Shown: piece by piece, positions 8,738-18,445 of the stretch
How the letters are laid out: each line of letters starts with the position of its first letter
Position numbering within the stretch: the stretch's first letter is position 1
From: Roseovarius sp. THAF9
GTDB taxonomy: Bacteria > Pseudomonadota > Alphaproteobacteria > Rhodobacterales > Rhodobacteraceae
Assembly: GCF_009363715.1 (NCBI RefSeq)
Contig: NZ_CP045404.1
Coordinates: 3,130,001-3,194,000, forward strand
Direction of reading: 5' to 3'
DNA length: 64,000 bases
Notes under the pieces: model-generated
The model's database searches: none
What the model saw: only the letters and a program-made list of their open reading frames with translations
Told to the model about the DNA's origin: nothing
Made by a program: the position numbers and the translations under genes

Positions 8738-9847
8738 CTACTCCGCGTCCAGCCGCATCTCTTCGCGATAGGCGTCCATCTTGGCATCCGCCTCTTCGCC
8801 CAAGGCCTTGAACCGCCCGATCAGGAAGCCGCCGTCGATCTCGATCTCAAGCGCATGCGCCGTCAGGATCTCCGCGCAGGCCGCCTCGGGCGTGGCATCA
8901 CGCTCAGCCTTGCGCGCCCGGTTGATCAGGGCCGACTTTCTCTTCATCGGATCGTTCCGCGCGTAGCATCCCGCCAGCGCGACCCGCGCGTTGTGATAGG
9001 GCACCGCGATCCGGCCCAGATTGGCATTCACGCAATTGCGGTACCGCGCCAGCGACGCCTCCGCCGCCTTGATCGCATCAAGCTGCCGGCGCAACGCGGC
9101 CACGTCGTCCGCCGGGTAATAGGTTCCGCCCGCCGCCTCGGCGATGGCCTCCAGCTGCGCCGCCGTCTCGGCATCCACATCGAACCCGATCGTGTTGACC
9201 GTCGTGCGCACGCCCGCCTCATAAAGCGCCGCCGCCTGCGCCGCCGGATCCCCGTCACAGGTCTCTTCCCCGTCGGAGATCAGGTAAACCACAGGCGCCA
9301 GATCACTCTCCTTGGGCGGCTCCAGCCCCGCGACCACCTCCGCCGAGTAAGCCAGCACACCGTCCAGGGGCGTCCAGCCCACCGGCTCCAACGCCCCGAT
9401 GCTCGCCTCTAGCGCCGCTCGCGGCGCATCGAACCCGTGCACCAACTCCGATGCCGCGCAAGACTCCGCCTTGCCGGACTCCTCGTTGTTCCCCTTGTGG
9501 CCATAGACCACCAGACCGACCGAAACCTCCTCGGGCATGTCGGACAGAAAGCCCAGCGCCTCGCGCTTGGCCGCCGCCATCTTGGTCTCGCCCCCGATGC
9601 GCCCCGCCATGGACCCCGAGGCGTCAACGGCCAAAAGGATATGGCTGCTGGGCCGTCCGCGTGCCGTCTGCGGTGCCTCGCACTGGCGCAGCTCGACCGG
9701 CACGATCTTTGCCACGCAGGATTGGTATTCCGTGGGACGGTCCGCCAGCACGTCGTTCAGCACCGCCTGGCAGTCGACGCTGCCCTCCTGCGCCAGCGCT
9801 GGCACTGCCATCGCGACACCCGCCGCCCAAACCACCAAACTGCGCAT
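8738..9847 (-). CDS. Secreted von Willebrand factor type A domain protein
   Basis: This is a 369-residue exported protein with a signal peptide (cleavage near ALAQEG, residue 20). The VWA domain spans about residues 65-250. The metal-ion site is intact: DASGSM near residue 72, a Thr in the GWTPLDG segment, and Asp in [12 protein letters not shown]-terminal helical region follows (about residues 255-369), with the conserved cysteines CVNANLG and CYARND. The start at 9847 has GGAG upstream. VWA proteins of this type mediate periplasmic or surface protein contacts, and the partner is unknown. Confidence 0.85.
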   Translation of the reverse strand: MRSLVVWAAGVAMAVPALAQEGSVDCQAVLNDVLADRPTEYQSCVAKIVPVELRQCEAPQTARGRPSSHILLAVDASGSMAGRIGGETKMAAAKREALGFLSDMPEEVSVGLVVYGHKGNNEESGKAESCAASELVHGFDAPRAALEASIGALEPVGWTPLDGVLAYSAEVVAGLEPPKESDLAPVVYLISDGEETCDGDPAAQAAALYEAGVRTTVNTIGFDVDAETAAQLEAIAEAAGGTYYPADDVAALRRQLDAIKAAEASLARYRNCVNANLGRIAVPYHNARVALAGCYARNDPMKRKSALINRARKAERDATPEAACAEILTAHALEIEIDGGFLIGRFKALGEEADAKMDAYREEMRLDAE

Positions 9848-9927
9848 GACCCAAGCTCCCACAGCCTTCGCTCCGGACTTTTATACCCGGTTTCCCAACC
9901 GCGCGGCCAAGTTTTCCCATCCGCACG

Positions 9928-9956
9928 AAAAAGCGCGGCTCGTTGCCGAACCGCGC
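9928..9956 (-). terminator. Rho-independent terminator after ubiK
   Basis: On the minus strand GCGCGGTTCG, loop GCAA and CGAGCCGCGC form a 10-bp stem (one G-T pair) followed by TTTTT. It lies 26 nt past the ubiK stop. Confidence 0.85.
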
Positions 9957-9982
9957 CACATCTTCCAGCCACTCAAAGCGGC

Positions 9983-10228
9983 TTATTTCGCGCTTTTCTC
10001 CAGCGCGTCCAGCCGCGCCTTCAGCGCCTCGTTCTCCTCGCGGGCCTTCTGCGCCATGGCGCGCACCGCGTCGAATTCCTCGCGGGTGACGAAATCGCGG
10101 TCGGCCAGCCAGCGGTCCACCATCGAAGACATCGCCGTCTCGGCTTCTTGCCGGGCGCCCTGCGCCACGCCCATGGCGTTCGTCATCAGCTGGCTGATAT
10201 CGTCCAGAACCTTGTTGCGCGTCTGCAT
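9983..10228 (-). CDS. ubiK: UbiK-type (BMFP domain) accessory factor
   Basis: This is an 81-residue protein with an N-terminal amphipathic segment and a C-terminal coiled coil ([19 protein letters not shown]). It matches the membrane fusogenic BMFP/UbiK family, whose E. coli member assists ubiquinone synthesis by binding UbiJ and lipids. The RLDALE ending is characteristic. It is divergent from lgt and followed by a strong terminator. Confidence 0.82.
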   Translation of the reverse strand: MQTRNKVLDDISQLMTNAMGVAQGARQEAETAMSSMVDRWLADRDFVTREEFDAVRAMAQKAREENEALKARLDALEKSAK

Positions 10229-10325
10229 ATCGCTCTACCTTCCGTTACACTTGACCTCTATATGGGCACCAAACCGCGTCGGGGCAAGGTTGACTTCGCC
10301 GCGACCCAACAGCAGAACGGCGCCC

Positions 10326-11234
10326 ATGAAAGCAGCGATCCCCTTCCCCGACATCTCGTCCGAGCTTTTCTCGTTCACCGTCTTCGGGTTCGAGATTGCG
10401 CTGCGCTGGTACGCCCTGTCCTACATCGCGGGCATCCTGATCGGCTGGCGGCTGGTCGTAATGGCCGTGAACCGCCCCCACCTGTGGAAGGACAACATCG
10501 CCCCCATGACCGTGAAGCAGGTCGAGGATCTGGCCACATGGGTCATCCTCGGCGTCATCCTCGGCGGGCGGCTGGGCTTCGTGCTCTTTTACCAGCCGAT
10601 GTATTACCTGCAGAACCCGGCCGAGATCCTGCTGATCTGGCAGGGCGGCATGTCCTTCCACGGCGGGCTTCTGGGGGTCATCATCGCCTGCATCACCTAT
10701 TCCAAGCTGCAGGGCATCCGCTGGCTGACCGTGGCCGATATCCTGTGTGCGGTGACGCCCGTGGGCTTGCTCCTGGGCCGCATCGCGAACTTCATCAACG
10801 CCGAGCTTTGGGGCCGTCCCACAGACCTGCCCTGGGGCGTGATCTTCCCCGGTGCGGCCGCGCAGGACTGCGCCGGTGTGGCCGTCGGCATCTGCGCCCG
10901 TCACCCCTCGCAGCTTTACGAGGCCGCCCTCGAAGGTCTGATCCTCGGCGCGATCCTCCTCTACCTCGTGTTCCGCAAGGGACTTTTGAAACGCGTCGGC
11001 GCGGCCACCGGCATCTTCTTTGCCGGCTACGGCATCGGGCGCTTCATCGTCGAATTCGTCCGCCAGCCCGACGCGCAGTTCATCAGCCCCGGCAATCCGC
11101 TGGGCCTGGCGTGGCACGTGAACGGGTATGGCCTGACCATGGGCCAGATCCTCTGCATCCCGATGATCGCGATGGGGCTCATCACGCTGGTGCTGGCCTA
11201 CCGCAAGCACGCCCGATCCACCGCCGCCGGATGA
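10326..11234 (+). CDS. lgt: Prolipoprotein diacylglyceryl transferase
   Basis: This 302-residue integral membrane enzyme transfers diacylglycerol from phosphatidylglycerol to the lipobox cysteine of prolipoproteins. It has several membrane helices and the conserved [10 protein letters not shown] segment near residue 103. The signature [20 protein letters not shown] carries the essential Arg and Asn, and the C-terminal FVRQPDAQF block is present. The ATG at 10326 matches the usual N terminus. Its stop overlaps the next gene's ATG (ATGA), opening the lgt-midA-pgeF operon. Confidence 0.96.
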   Translation: MKAAIPFPDISSELFSFTVFGFEIALRWYALSYIAGILIGWRLVVMAVNRPHLWKDNIAPMTVKQVEDLATWVILGVILGGRLGFVLFYQPMYYLQNPAEILLIWQGGMSFHGGLLGVIIACITYSKLQGIRWLTVADILCAVTPVGLLLGRIANFINAELWGRPTDLPWGVIFPGAAAQDCAGVAVGICARHPSQLYEAALEGLILGAILLYLVFRKGLLKRVGAATGIFFAGYGIGRFIVEFVRQPDAQFISPGNPLGLAWHVNGYGLTMGQILCIPMIAMGLITLVLAYRKHARSTAAG

Positions 11235-12298
11235 CCGCGCTGGCGGACATCCTCCAAGCCGAAATCACGGCAAGCGGCCCCATGCGCCTCGACGCGTTCA
11301 TGGCCGCCTGCCTGATGCACCCCGAGCATGGATACTACGCCACCCGCGATCCGTTCGGTGAAAAGGGCGACTTCATCACAGCCCCCGAGATCAGCCAGAT
11401 GTTCGGCGAACTCACCGGCCTCTGTCTCGCGCAAACCTGGCTCGATCAGGGGGCCCCCAACCCCGTCGCCCTTGTCGAACTCGGCCCCGGCCGTGGCACC
11501 CTGATGGCCGACGCCCTGCGTGCAACGCGCGGCGTGCCCGGCTTTCACGACGCCCTGAAAGTGCATCTGGTGGAAACGTCCCCCGCCCTGCGCGCCCGCC
11601 AAGCCGACACCCTGTCCGCCCATGCCCCCACTTGGCACGACAGCGCCGACACCCTGCCCGCCCTGCCCACGCTCTCGATCGCCAACGAATTCTTCGACGC
11701 GCTGCCCATCCGCCAGTTCCAGCGGCAGGGCGACGGCTGGTGCGAGCGTGTCGTCGGGCTGGCCGAGGGCACCCTTTCCCTCGGCCTCAGCCCGAAACGC
11801 CATGAGCCCGCCCTCGCCCACAGGCTCGAAGACACGTCCCAAGGTGACATCGTCGAGACCTGCCCCGCCGCCGCCTCCGTCATCGACGCGCTGGCCCGCC
11901 GTATAGGGGCGCATGGCGGCGCGGCGCTCGTCATCGACTACGGCGACTGGCGCTCGCTCGGCGACACGATGCAAGCCGTGCAAGGCCACGACCGCGCCGA
12001 CATCCTCGCCGCGCCGGGCATGGCCGACCTCTCGGCCCATGTCGATTTCGAGGCGCTGGCCGACGCCGCCCGCGGCACCTGCAAGACCACACGCCTCGCG
12101 CCGCAGGCGTTGTTCCTGTCGCGCCTCGGCATTACCCAGCGGGCCGAGGCCCTTGCCGCGCAAATGAGCGGTCACACGCTAGACGCGCATCATGCTGCAT
12201 TTCATCGCTTGACCGGGCGGGATGAAATGGGGACGCTCTTCAAGGTGATGGCGCTCTATCCCGAGGGTGCCGCACCCCCACCCGGACTGGACCCATGA
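11231..12298 (+). CDS. MidA/NDUFAF7-family SAM-dependent methyltransferase
   Basis: This is a 355-residue protein of the MidA (DUF185) family. The mitochondrial homologue NDUFAF7 methylates an arginine of a complex I subunit. Visible motifs are [26 protein letters not shown] near the N terminus, [10 protein letters not shown] (SAM loop) near residue 80, and [13 protein letters not shown] near residue 155. It overlaps lgt and pgeF by ATGA junctions, a standard alphaproteobacterial arrangement. The bacterial target is not established, and complex I is the obvious candidate. Confidence 0.92.
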   Translation: MTALADILQAEITASGPMRLDAFMAACLMHPEHGYYATRDPFGEKGDFITAPEISQMFGELTGLCLAQTWLDQGAPNPVALVELGPGRGTLMADALRATRGVPGFHDALKVHLVETSPALRARQADTLSAHAPTWHDSADTLPALPTLSIANEFFDALPIRQFQRQGDGWCERVVGLAEGTLSLGLSPKRHEPALAHRLEDTSQGDIVETCPAAASVIDALARRIGAHGGAALVIDYGDWRSLGDTMQAVQGHDRADILAAPGMADLSAHVDFEALADAARGTCKTTRLAPQALFLSRLGITQRAEALAAQMSGHTLDAHHAAFHRLTGRDEMGTLFKVMALYPEGAAPPPGLDP

Positions 12299-13050
12299 CG
12301 CTGGAAATCCTCACCGACGACAGCCTCGCACCTGTCACCCACGGCTTCTTCACCCGTAAGGGCGGGGCGTCTTCCGGCGTGTTCCACGGGCTGAACTGCG
12401 GCCAGGGCTCGTCCGACCAGTCCGAGATCGTGACGATCAACCGGGCCCGCGTCGCCTACGCGATGGGCGTACCCGAGGATCACCTCGTCACCGTCCACCA
12501 GACCCATTCCACAGATGTCCATGTCGCCACCGGCCCGTCCGGGACACGGCCCAAGGCCGACGCCATCGTCACCGCCACGCCGGGCCTCGCACTCGCCATC
12601 CTCACCGCCGATTGCCAGCCGGTGCTCTTTGCCGACCGCAAGGCCGGCGTGATCGGCGCGGCCCATGCCGGCTGGCGCGGGGCCTTCGACGGCATCCTCG
12701 AATCGACCCTCGACGCGATGGAAACCCTCGGCGCCGACCGCGCCGAAACCACCGCCGTCATCGGCCCCTCGATCAGCCAGCCCGCCTACGAGGTGGGCAC
12801 CGAATTCTTCGAACGCTTCGCCGACGACGACCCCGACAACACCCGCTTTTTCACCAACGGCAAGCCCGGCAAGTACCAGTTCGACCTGCCCGGCTTCGGC
12901 CTGCACCGCCTGCGGGCCGCAGGCGTGGGCGACGCCAGCTGGACACGGCACTGCACCTACAGCGACGCCGACCGCTTCTTTTCCTTTCGCCGTGCCACGC
13001 ATAAGGGCGAGGCCGACTATGGCCGTCTGATCTCCGCCATCCGCCTTTAG
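12295..13050 (+). CDS. pgeF: Peptidoglycan editing factor / YfiH-type multicopper-like oxidase
   Basis: This 251-residue protein is of the PgeF/YfiH (YlmD, laccase-domain) family. PgeF prevents wrong amino acids from staying in peptidoglycan precursors, and relatives show purine nucleoside phosphorylase activity. The active-site metal ligands are visible as VHQTHS (His), LTADCQPV (Cys) and AHAGWRG (His). It starts with the ATGA overlap at 12295 and is followed directly by a small hairpin, so it probably ends the lgt operon. Confidence 0.92.
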   Translation: MTLEILTDDSLAPVTHGFFTRKGGASSGVFHGLNCGQGSSDQSEIVTINRARVAYAMGVPEDHLVTVHQTHSTDVHVATGPSGTRPKADAIVTATPGLALAILTADCQPVLFADRKAGVIGAAHAGWRGAFDGILESTLDAMETLGADRAETTAVIGPSISQPAYEVGTEFFERFADDDPDNTRFFTNGKPGKYQFDLPGFGLHRLRAAGVGDASWTRHCTYSDADRFFSFRRATHKGEADYGRLISAIRL

Positions 13051-13070
13051 GCTCGGGTCATGCCCGAGCC
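13050..13070 (+). terminator. Hairpin immediately after pgeF
   Basis: GGCTCGGG, loop TCATG and CCCGAGCC form a perfect 8-bp stem starting at the last base of the stop codon. There is no T-tract, so termination efficiency is doubtful. Confidence 0.45.
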
Positions 13071-13361
13071 GGCCCAATTCTGTCGCGATCTGGGCAAGTG
13101 CGTCCACAAGATTGCCTCAATTTAGGAAACAATCACCCCGCCACACCCCGGATTGGTGATACGGACCGCGCGATTAACCTTGTTTTACTGAACTTCCACG
13201 ACTGGGACGGTTCCACCACATTCCAGCCAGCGCCACCCCAAAAATTTTCAAAATTTTTTTCGCGCCGCCCAACCATGGCCCAAAACCGGGGGGAATATAG
13301 GGGCATCAGAACAACACGCCCCAAAAGGCGGCGAGGCAGAAAAGAGTTGAGAGGAAAGACC
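13071..13361. other. Intergenic stretch without a gene, likely promoter of the small ORF
   Basis: No supported protein lies here. The segment includes an AT-rich patch (AAAAATTTTCAAAATTTTTT, about 13240-13260) unlike the GC-rich surroundings. Its position is suitable for a promoter region or small RNA for the downstream 42-codon gene. Confidence 0.4.
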
Positions 13362-13490
13362 ATGAAGAAGCGTTGGATGAGCTCCCTGATCGAAACAAGC
13401 CAGCAGGCCACCCCGGACCTGCCGTTCTCGCGCCGGGTGCGCTACGCCAACCGCGTTGCCCCCAAGCCGTCGGCACTTCGGATCGCCTGA
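13362..13490 (+). CDS. Small basic protein of 42 residues
   Basis: A 42-codon reading frame starts with MKKRWMSSLIETS and ends in a basic tail (RRVRYANRVAPKP). AGAGGAAAG lies at proper spacing before the ATG at 13362. Similar short basic proteins beginning MK.RWMKS.I are, to my recollection, found across Rhodobacteraceae, though I cannot check this. The codon use is like that of the neighbours. A ribosome- or nucleic acid-associated role would fit the charge. The frame is open upstream to 13098, but only this start has a ribosome site. Confidence 0.6.
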   Translation: MKKRWMSSLIETSQQATPDLPFSRRVRYANRVAPKPSALRIA

Positions 13491-13785
13491 TCCACTCCAC
13501 TCCCCGATCCCCGGACACCGTCGATGGCCGCCTCTTTGCTGGGGGTGGCCATCGCTGATTCTAACAAGCTCCTGACTTGAAATGTGGCGGGTCGGTCCCG
13601 CCTGCGCAGACAATATCCCGGCTTTTCGGGAAATTGTTCGGTCCCGTCGGACAATACTCCCCCAAATTTGACTACAATTCGCCCTTTCCGCCTTTATTGA
13701 GCCCATAACGCACATGACGGACCATCCCTCTGTCGTTGTCGGTGGGGGCCGACGCGGTTGTGATGACCCCAAAAAGGATCGCACC

Positions 13786-14568
13786 ATGGGCACCCCGACC
13801 TTTGCCACCCCTCTCTCGGTGGCGGGCAACACAGATGGCACACCCGGTCGCACCGGCACGGCGTACGTCCCTCCCGCCGCCCGATCGCCGCGCCCGATGC
13901 GCAAGTTCCAGATGGCCTACCTGCGCCCGGACGGAACGCCCTGTTGGACCGAACAGATCGCGCCAGCCGCTCCGATCTTCGACAGCGCGTTCTCCGCCTT
14001 TTCCCATGGCACGCTGCTGCAGACGCCTTCCGGGCAGGTCGCCGTGCAGGATCTCGAACCGGGAATGAGCGTGTCCACCGCCGATCACGGTCCCTCCCGC
14101 GTGCTCTGGATCGGGTCGATGACCCTTGTTCCCGCCGCGCTCGGCGTCGATCAGGCCGCCTGCCGCCTGACCCGAATCATGCCCGACACTTTCGGCCTGG
14201 GTCGGCCCGAGGCGGGCCTCACCGCCGGCCCCGGCGCCCGCATCCTCGCCCGTCCCCCCGGCCTGCGCGACAGCTTCGGCCACGAACGCGTGCTGACCCC
14301 GGCCAGCGACCTTGTGGACGGCATGAACGTGATCGAACTGGTGCCGCCGCGCCCCGTGACGGTCTATCACCTCTGCCTGCGCCGCCATGCCATCCTGCGC
14401 GCCTCGGGGATCGAGGTCGAAAGCTTCCATCCCGGCCCCGGATTCGAGCGCGCCATGGGCCCCAACATGCTGGCGCTTTTCCTGTCGCTCTTTCCGCATG
14501 TGAAAAAACCGTCGGATTTCGGCAGCACCAGCCACCCGCGCCTGCCGCTGCAGGGGCTGCCCGTCTGA
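13786..14568 (+). CDS. Hint-domain protein
   Basis: The 260-residue product carries a Hint (hedgehog/intein-type) domain. FSHGTLLQTPSGQVAVQDLEPGMSVSTAD near residues 72-100 is the N-terminal Hint block, and NVIELVPPRPVTVYHLCLRRHAIL the C-terminal one. Rhodobacterales carry many such proteins, some linked to secreted or autoprocessing proteins. The first Hint residue, where self-cleaving members have Cys or Ser, appears here as His-Gly-Thr, so self-splicing is doubtful. The start at 13786 has AAAAGGAT upstream; an upstream in-frame ATG at 13714 does not. Confidence 0.75.
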   Translation: MGTPTFATPLSVAGNTDGTPGRTGTAYVPPAARSPRPMRKFQMAYLRPDGTPCWTEQIAPAAPIFDSAFSAFSHGTLLQTPSGQVAVQDLEPGMSVSTADHGPSRVLWIGSMTLVPAALGVDQAACRLTRIMPDTFGLGRPEAGLTAGPGARILARPPGLRDSFGHERVLTPASDLVDGMNVIELVPPRPVTVYHLCLRRHAILRASGIEVESFHPGPGFERAMGPNMLALFLSLFPHVKKPSDFGSTSHPRLPLQGLPV

Positions 14569-14606
14569 CTTGGCCCGTTTAAGCTGGCCCGTCTTACCCG
14601 ACCCGC

Positions 14607-14807
14607 TCAGGACCGGCCCCAGCCGATTCCGGCCCAGACCCGCTCGTGCAGAAAGAAAGTGACGAAACCGATCGTCGCCGTGATCATCGCATAGGCGCCG
14701 CCCTCGGCCACAGATCCGGTCATGAAAAACCCGATCAACGTCATCACCATCAGGCCCAGCACCTGCCAGGTTGTCGCCTTGGCCAGCGTGCGCTTCTTCG
14801 TTTCCAT
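14607..14807 (-). CDS. DUF2061 small membrane protein
   Basis: This is a 66-residue protein with two hydrophobic helices and the motifs KATTWQVLG and GFVTFFLHERVWAGIGWG, which define the DUF2061 family. In some organisms such a gene is found next to or fused with sulfate-assimilation genes. Here it stands alone between the Hint gene and a divergent regulator. The function is unknown. Confidence 0.82.
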   Translation of the reverse strand: METKKRTLAKATTWQVLGLMVMTLIGFFMTGSVAEGGAYAMITATIGFVTFFLHERVWAGIGWGRS

Positions 14808-14937
14808 GTCCTATGCTCCCTTGCCGCGTCACGTTTTTCGTCTGCGCCTCAGCTAGCATCGCAGCGCCCTGTGGTATATTCTGTCTTTGCTTAACAAACC
14901 TGACGTATGTCCATAAAGCTGGACAAACAGCACCGAT

Positions 14938-15783
14938 ATGAACAAACAGGCCCGCGCCACGATCTTTCGCGACCGGCTCACCGGCGCCATGACGATGACC
15001 GGCACCAATCTCAGCGCGCTGGCGCGCCAGACCGGCGTCAGCCGCTCCACCGTGTCGCAACTGCTCGATACCGAGGCCGCCCGCATGCCCAACGCCCACC
15101 TTGCCGCCGGCTGCGCCGAGGCGCTCGGGGTCAGTTCCGACTGGCTCCTCGGCCTCACCGATCGTCCCGAACGCCCCGGCGACGTGATCGAAGCCGCGCT
15201 CAGCATGACGCAAGCCGACCGCACATCCGCCGACGCCCAGCTCCTGGACTGGCACCGCGAGGCCAGCGGCTACAAGATCCGCCACGTCCCCGCCACCCTG
15301 CCCGACATGCTCAAGACCGAGGCGGTCATGCGCTGGGAATACGCCGCCTTCCTCGGCAAGACACCGGGCCAGGCCGTGCGCGCCATGCAGGATAATATCG
15401 ACTGGCTGCGCAGCGAAGCCACCGAATACGAGATCGCCATGCCCCGCCACGAGCTCGAAGCCTTCGCGCGCGGCACCGGTTACTGGCAGGGGCTCGACCG
15501 CGATGCGCGTCGCCAACAGATCCTGCATCTCGCTGAACAGGCCGAAACGTTCTTTCCCTCGCTGCGCCTCAACCTCTTCGACGCGCACAACCTCTTTTCG
15601 GCGCCCGTCACCCTCTTCGGCCCGCTCATGGGCGTGATCTACGTGGGCCGCTTCTACCTCGCCTTCCGCGAACCCTCGCGCCTGAAACTGCTTTCAGGCC
15701 ACATGGACTGGCTGATCCGCGAGGCCGTGGTCGATGCCCGCGACGCCCCGGGCTGGATCGCCGGACTGACGAAACACCTCTGA
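14938..15783 (+). CDS. XRE-type helix-turn-helix transcriptional regulator
   Basis: This is a 281-residue DNA-binding protein. Residues 20-60 hold a helix-turn-helix (NLSALARQTGVSRSTVSQLLD). The remainder is an uncharacterised ligand- or partner-binding domain with a typical ending LFGPLMGVIYVGRFYLAFREPSRL. It is divergent from the DUF2061 gene with a short shared upstream region. Its targets are unknown. Confidence 0.82.
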   Translation: MNKQARATIFRDRLTGAMTMTGTNLSALARQTGVSRSTVSQLLDTEAARMPNAHLAAGCAEALGVSSDWLLGLTDRPERPGDVIEAALSMTQADRTSADAQLLDWHREASGYKIRHVPATLPDMLKTEAVMRWEYAAFLGKTPGQAVRAMQDNIDWLRSEATEYEIAMPRHELEAFARGTGYWQGLDRDARRQQILHLAEQAETFFPSLRLNLFDAHNLFSAPVTLFGPLMGVIYVGRFYLAFREPSRLKLLSGHMDWLIREAVVDARDAPGWIAGLTKHL

Positions 15784-15885
15784 CCCCGCGTCGGACGCGC
15801 ACCCGTTGCGCCGGGCCGCGCAACGCCGCTATCGTGACGGCACGCCCTAACTCCCCGGTCCATTTCCAAAAGAAAGCCTTTGCCC

Positions 15886-16341
15886 ATGCCCCGCCTTTTC
15901 GCGCTCAGCCTCGCCACCTGTCTCGCCCTGGTCGCCGCCCTGATCCTGACCTTCCCGGCCCAGGTTCAGGCCCAGGCCCAGGACAATCCCGTCATCGCCC
16001 GCATGAACGCCTTCGTCGTCACCTACAACGCGCAGGACGCCGAAAGCCTCGCCGGCTTCTACGCCCCCGACGCGGTCCTCCTGCCGCCCGGCCAGGCCTC
16101 GGTGCGGGGGCGCGAGTCCATCGCACAGCACTACGCCCAGGCCTTTGCCGCCGGTGCGCGCGACCTGCAATTCAAGACCTTCGACATCCGCGCCTTCGAC
16201 ACCAGCGCGGTCGAGATCGGCGAAACGGTCGTCATGGTGGGCGAACAGCGCATCGTCGGCCGCTACATGCACCTGTGGGAGGTGATCGACGGCCAGCTCC
16301 TGCTGACCCGCGACATGTATCACGTGCTCAAGATCGAGTAG
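15886..16341 (+). CDS. Exported SnoaL/NTF2-like (DUF4440) protein
   Basis: The 151-residue product has a signal peptide (hydrophobic residues 5-25, AQAQ cleavage region). A cone-shaped NTF2/SnoaL-like domain follows, recognisable from MNAFVVTYNAQDAESLAGFYAPDAVLLPPG and the later HLWEVIDGQLLLTRDMYHV. Family members include small isomerases, hydrolases and non-catalytic binding proteins. No catalytic assignment is possible, and the protein should act in the periplasm. Confidence 0.78.
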   Translation: MPRLFALSLATCLALVAALILTFPAQVQAQAQDNPVIARMNAFVVTYNAQDAESLAGFYAPDAVLLPPGQASVRGRESIAQHYAQAFAAGARDLQFKTFDIRAFDTSAVEIGETVVMVGEQRIVGRYMHLWEVIDGQLLLTRDMYHVLKIE

Positions 16342-16415
16342 ACGCGGGCCTGACCGCTTGCCGCGACAAGGCAAACGGCGCAAACTCCACTCATTGAGCC
16401 AAAACGGGGGTCCAC

Positions 16416-16712
16416 ATGCGCCATCTTCACCTGACCTGCCTTGCCATCCTCGTCCTTGCCCGGACCGCAGCTGCAAACGACCGCCCGCCGCCCCGCGAAA
16501 ACGATCCCGACGATTTCGTCCGCTACATTTTCGAGGTCAACGCCTGCGTCCTGACCGAGGCGCAACTGCTCAAAATCTATCAGGATGCCGGCTACGGCCT
16601 CATGGGCGCCAACAACGCCGTCATCGCCGTGTCGAACCGCGAGGATATCGAGGTGCTCGACCGCAACCCGTTCCGCTATCGCTATTACGGCTCGGATTAC
16701 TGCGGCTTCTGA
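16416..16712 (+). CDS. Small exported protein
   Basis: This codes for 98 residues with a short signal peptide (cleavage after ARTAAA, near residue 20). The small soluble domain carries two cysteines, in VNACVLTE and the C-terminal YCGF, likely a periplasmic disulfide. GGGGG precedes the ATG. It is convergent with the Lrp gene, 6 bases apart. No family recognised. Confidence 0.65.
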   Translation: MRHLHLTCLAILVLARTAAANDRPPPRENDPDDFVRYIFEVNACVLTEAQLLKIYQDAGYGLMGANNAVIAVSNREDIEVLDRNPFRYRYYGSDYCGF

Positions 16713-16718
16713 GCGCGC

Positions 16719-17219
16719 TCACGCCGACCGGCTCAACCGCTCCTCCAGGATCTCGAAGGGCACGCCCGGTTCGTCCTTGGCACAGCGAATGACCAGCGAG
16801 GTCTTCACCGACGCCACGTTCTCCGCCGCCGTCAATTCGCCGGTCAGGAAGCTCTGAAAGGTGCTCAGGTCCGGCGCCACGCATTTCAGGATGAAGTCCA
16901 CCTCGCCATTTAGCATGTGACACTCGCGCACCAGGGGCCACTCCCGGCACCGCGCCTCGAACGCGCTCAGATCCGCCTCCGCCTGGCTCACCAGCCCGAC
17001 ACTGGCAAAGACCTGCACCTCGAATCCCAACTCGCGCGCGTCCACGTCGGCGTGGTATCCCTTGATGTACCCTTGCTCCTCCAGCGTGCGCACCCGGCGC
17101 AGGCAGGGCGGCGCGGAAATCCCCACGCGGCGGGCCAATTCGACGTTGGTCATCCGCCCGTCCGCCTGCAATTCGGCCAGGATCATGCGGTCGATGTCGT
17201 CAAGGCGGGTCGCAGGCAT
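16719..17219 (-). CDS. Lrp/AsnC-family transcriptional regulator
   Basis: This is a 166-residue feast/famine regulator. The N-terminal helix-turn-helix contains [38 protein letters not shown], and the C-terminal RAM ligand domain spans about residues 70-150. GAGG upstream of the ATG at 17219 decides the start. It is divergent from trxB, and the shared region contains repeated GCGCAATAT elements spaced 21 bp, which may be its own operators. The effector amino acid is unknown. Confidence 0.9.
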   Translation of the reverse strand: MPATRLDDIDRMILAELQADGRMTNVELARRVGISAPPCLRRVRTLEEQGYIKGYHADVDARELGFEVQVFASVGLVSQAEADLSAFEARCREWPLVRECHMLNGEVDFILKCVAPDLSTFQSFLTGELTAAENVASVKTSLVIRCAKDEPGVPFEILEERLSRSA

Positions 17220-17238
17220 CTCATCCTCCCGTGAGTTT

Positions 17239-17297
17239 CGCAATTGTTATAGCACCACTACCGGCACGCGCAATATTGTTTCACCTCAGCGCAATAT
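17239..17297. promoter_or_regulatory. Repeated GCGCAATAT elements between lrp and trxB
   Basis: GCGCAATAT occurs at 17268-17276 and 17289-17297, exactly 21 bp apart (two helical turns). A related CGCAATT starts at 17239. The palindromic core CAATATTG is of the kind bound by Lrp/AsnC proteins. The adjacent Lrp gene makes autoregulation and control of trxB plausible. This is inference from pattern and position. Confidence 0.55.
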
Positions 17298-17437
17298 CCT
17301 TTCGGGAAAGAAAATGTCGTCCCGATCCCCGCATACCGGGCTTGCGGGGCTACACACCCCCGCCCGGCCCCGTTATATCTGGCCAGACTCAGACGGGGCG
17401 TGTCATGCCCCGCTACACGGATCAAGGGGGATCGGAC

Positions 17438-18418
17438 ATGGCCGAGACACGTCACACCAGGGTTTTGATCATCGGCTCGGGGCCCGCGGGCTATACCGCC
17501 GGCGTCTATGCCAGCCGCGCCATGCTGGAACCCATCCTCGTGCAGGGCATCGAGCCCGGTGGCCAGCTGACCACCACCACCGAGGTCGAGAACTGGCCCG
17601 GCGACACCGAGGTGCAAGGCCCCGACCTGATGGTCCGCATGGAAGCGCATGCCAAGGCCATGGGCTGCGAGATCATCGGCGACATCATCTCATCGCTCGA
17701 CGTCGATGCCCGCCCCTTCGTGGCCAAGGGCGATTCCGGCGCAACCTATACCGCCGACGCCGTCATTCTCGCCACCGGCGCCCGCGCCAAGTGGCTCGGC
17801 CTGCCGTCCGAGGATGCGTTCAAGGGCTTCGGCGTCTCGGCCTGCGCCACCTGCGACGGCTTCTTCTACCGCGGTGACGAGATCGTCGTCGTGGGCGGCG
17901 GCAACACCGCTGTCGAAGAGGCGCTCTTCCTGACGAACTTCGCCTCCAAGGTCACGCTCATCCACCGCCGCGACGAGCTGCGCGCCGAAAAGATCCTGCA
18001 GGACCGCCTGCTCAAACACCCCAAGATCGAGCCCCTGTGGTTCCACGAACTCGACGAGGTGCTGGGCGACGACAATCCCAAGGGCGTCACCGGCGTGCGC
18101 GTCAAGCACACCAAGACCGGCGAGACGCAGGAAATCCCCTGCAAGGGCGTCTTCATCGCCATCGGCCACGCCCCGGCCAACGAGTTGGTCAAGGGCAAGG
18201 TCGAGATGCATCACGGCGAGTATGTCAAGGTCGAGGCCGGCTCCACCCGCACCTCGATCCCCGGCCTTTTCGCCGCCGGCGACCTGACGGACCACGTCTA
18301 CCGCCAGGCGGTCACTTCGGCTGGCATGGGCTGCATGGCCGCGCTCGACGCCGAGAAGTTCATCGCCGAGATGCCCGAGGACGCCCCCGCCCCCGAGGCC
18401 TACGTCCCGCAGGCCTGA
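17438..18418 (+). CDS. trxB: Thioredoxin-disulfide reductase
   Basis: This 326-residue FAD enzyme reduces thioredoxin with NADPH. The FAD motif [16 protein letters not shown] lies at residue 13, the redox-active CATC at 136-139, the NADPH motif [14 protein letters not shown] near 155, and the C-terminal FAD contact [16 protein letters not shown] near 280. The ATG at 17438 follows AAGGGGG. It is divergent from the Lrp gene, which may regulate it. Confidence 0.96.
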   Translation: MAETRHTRVLIIGSGPAGYTAGVYASRAMLEPILVQGIEPGGQLTTTTEVENWPGDTEVQGPDLMVRMEAHAKAMGCEIIGDIISSLDVDARPFVAKGDSGATYTADAVILATGARAKWLGLPSEDAFKGFGVSACATCDGFFYRGDEIVVVGGGNTAVEEALFLTNFASKVTLIHRRDELRAEKILQDRLLKHPKIEPLWFHELDEVLGDDNPKGVTGVRVKHTKTGETQEIPCKGVFIAIGHAPANELVKGKVEMHHGEYVKVEAGSTRTSIPGLFAAGDLTDHVYRQAVTSAGMGCMAALDAEKFIAEMPEDAPAPEAYVPQA

Positions 18419-18445
18419 TCCGCATCGCCCTTCCGCCTCCGGTCT

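Noticed and set aside
9437..11230. Very long open frame running into the MidA-family gene
   Set aside because: It lies antisense to the VWA gene and out of frame over lgt, and is open only because of high GC. The real MidA start is the ATGA overlap at 11231.
13672..15588. 638-codon minus-strand frame
   Set aside because: Antisense to the Hint gene and the HTH regulator; the composition is typical of a GC-rich shadow frame.
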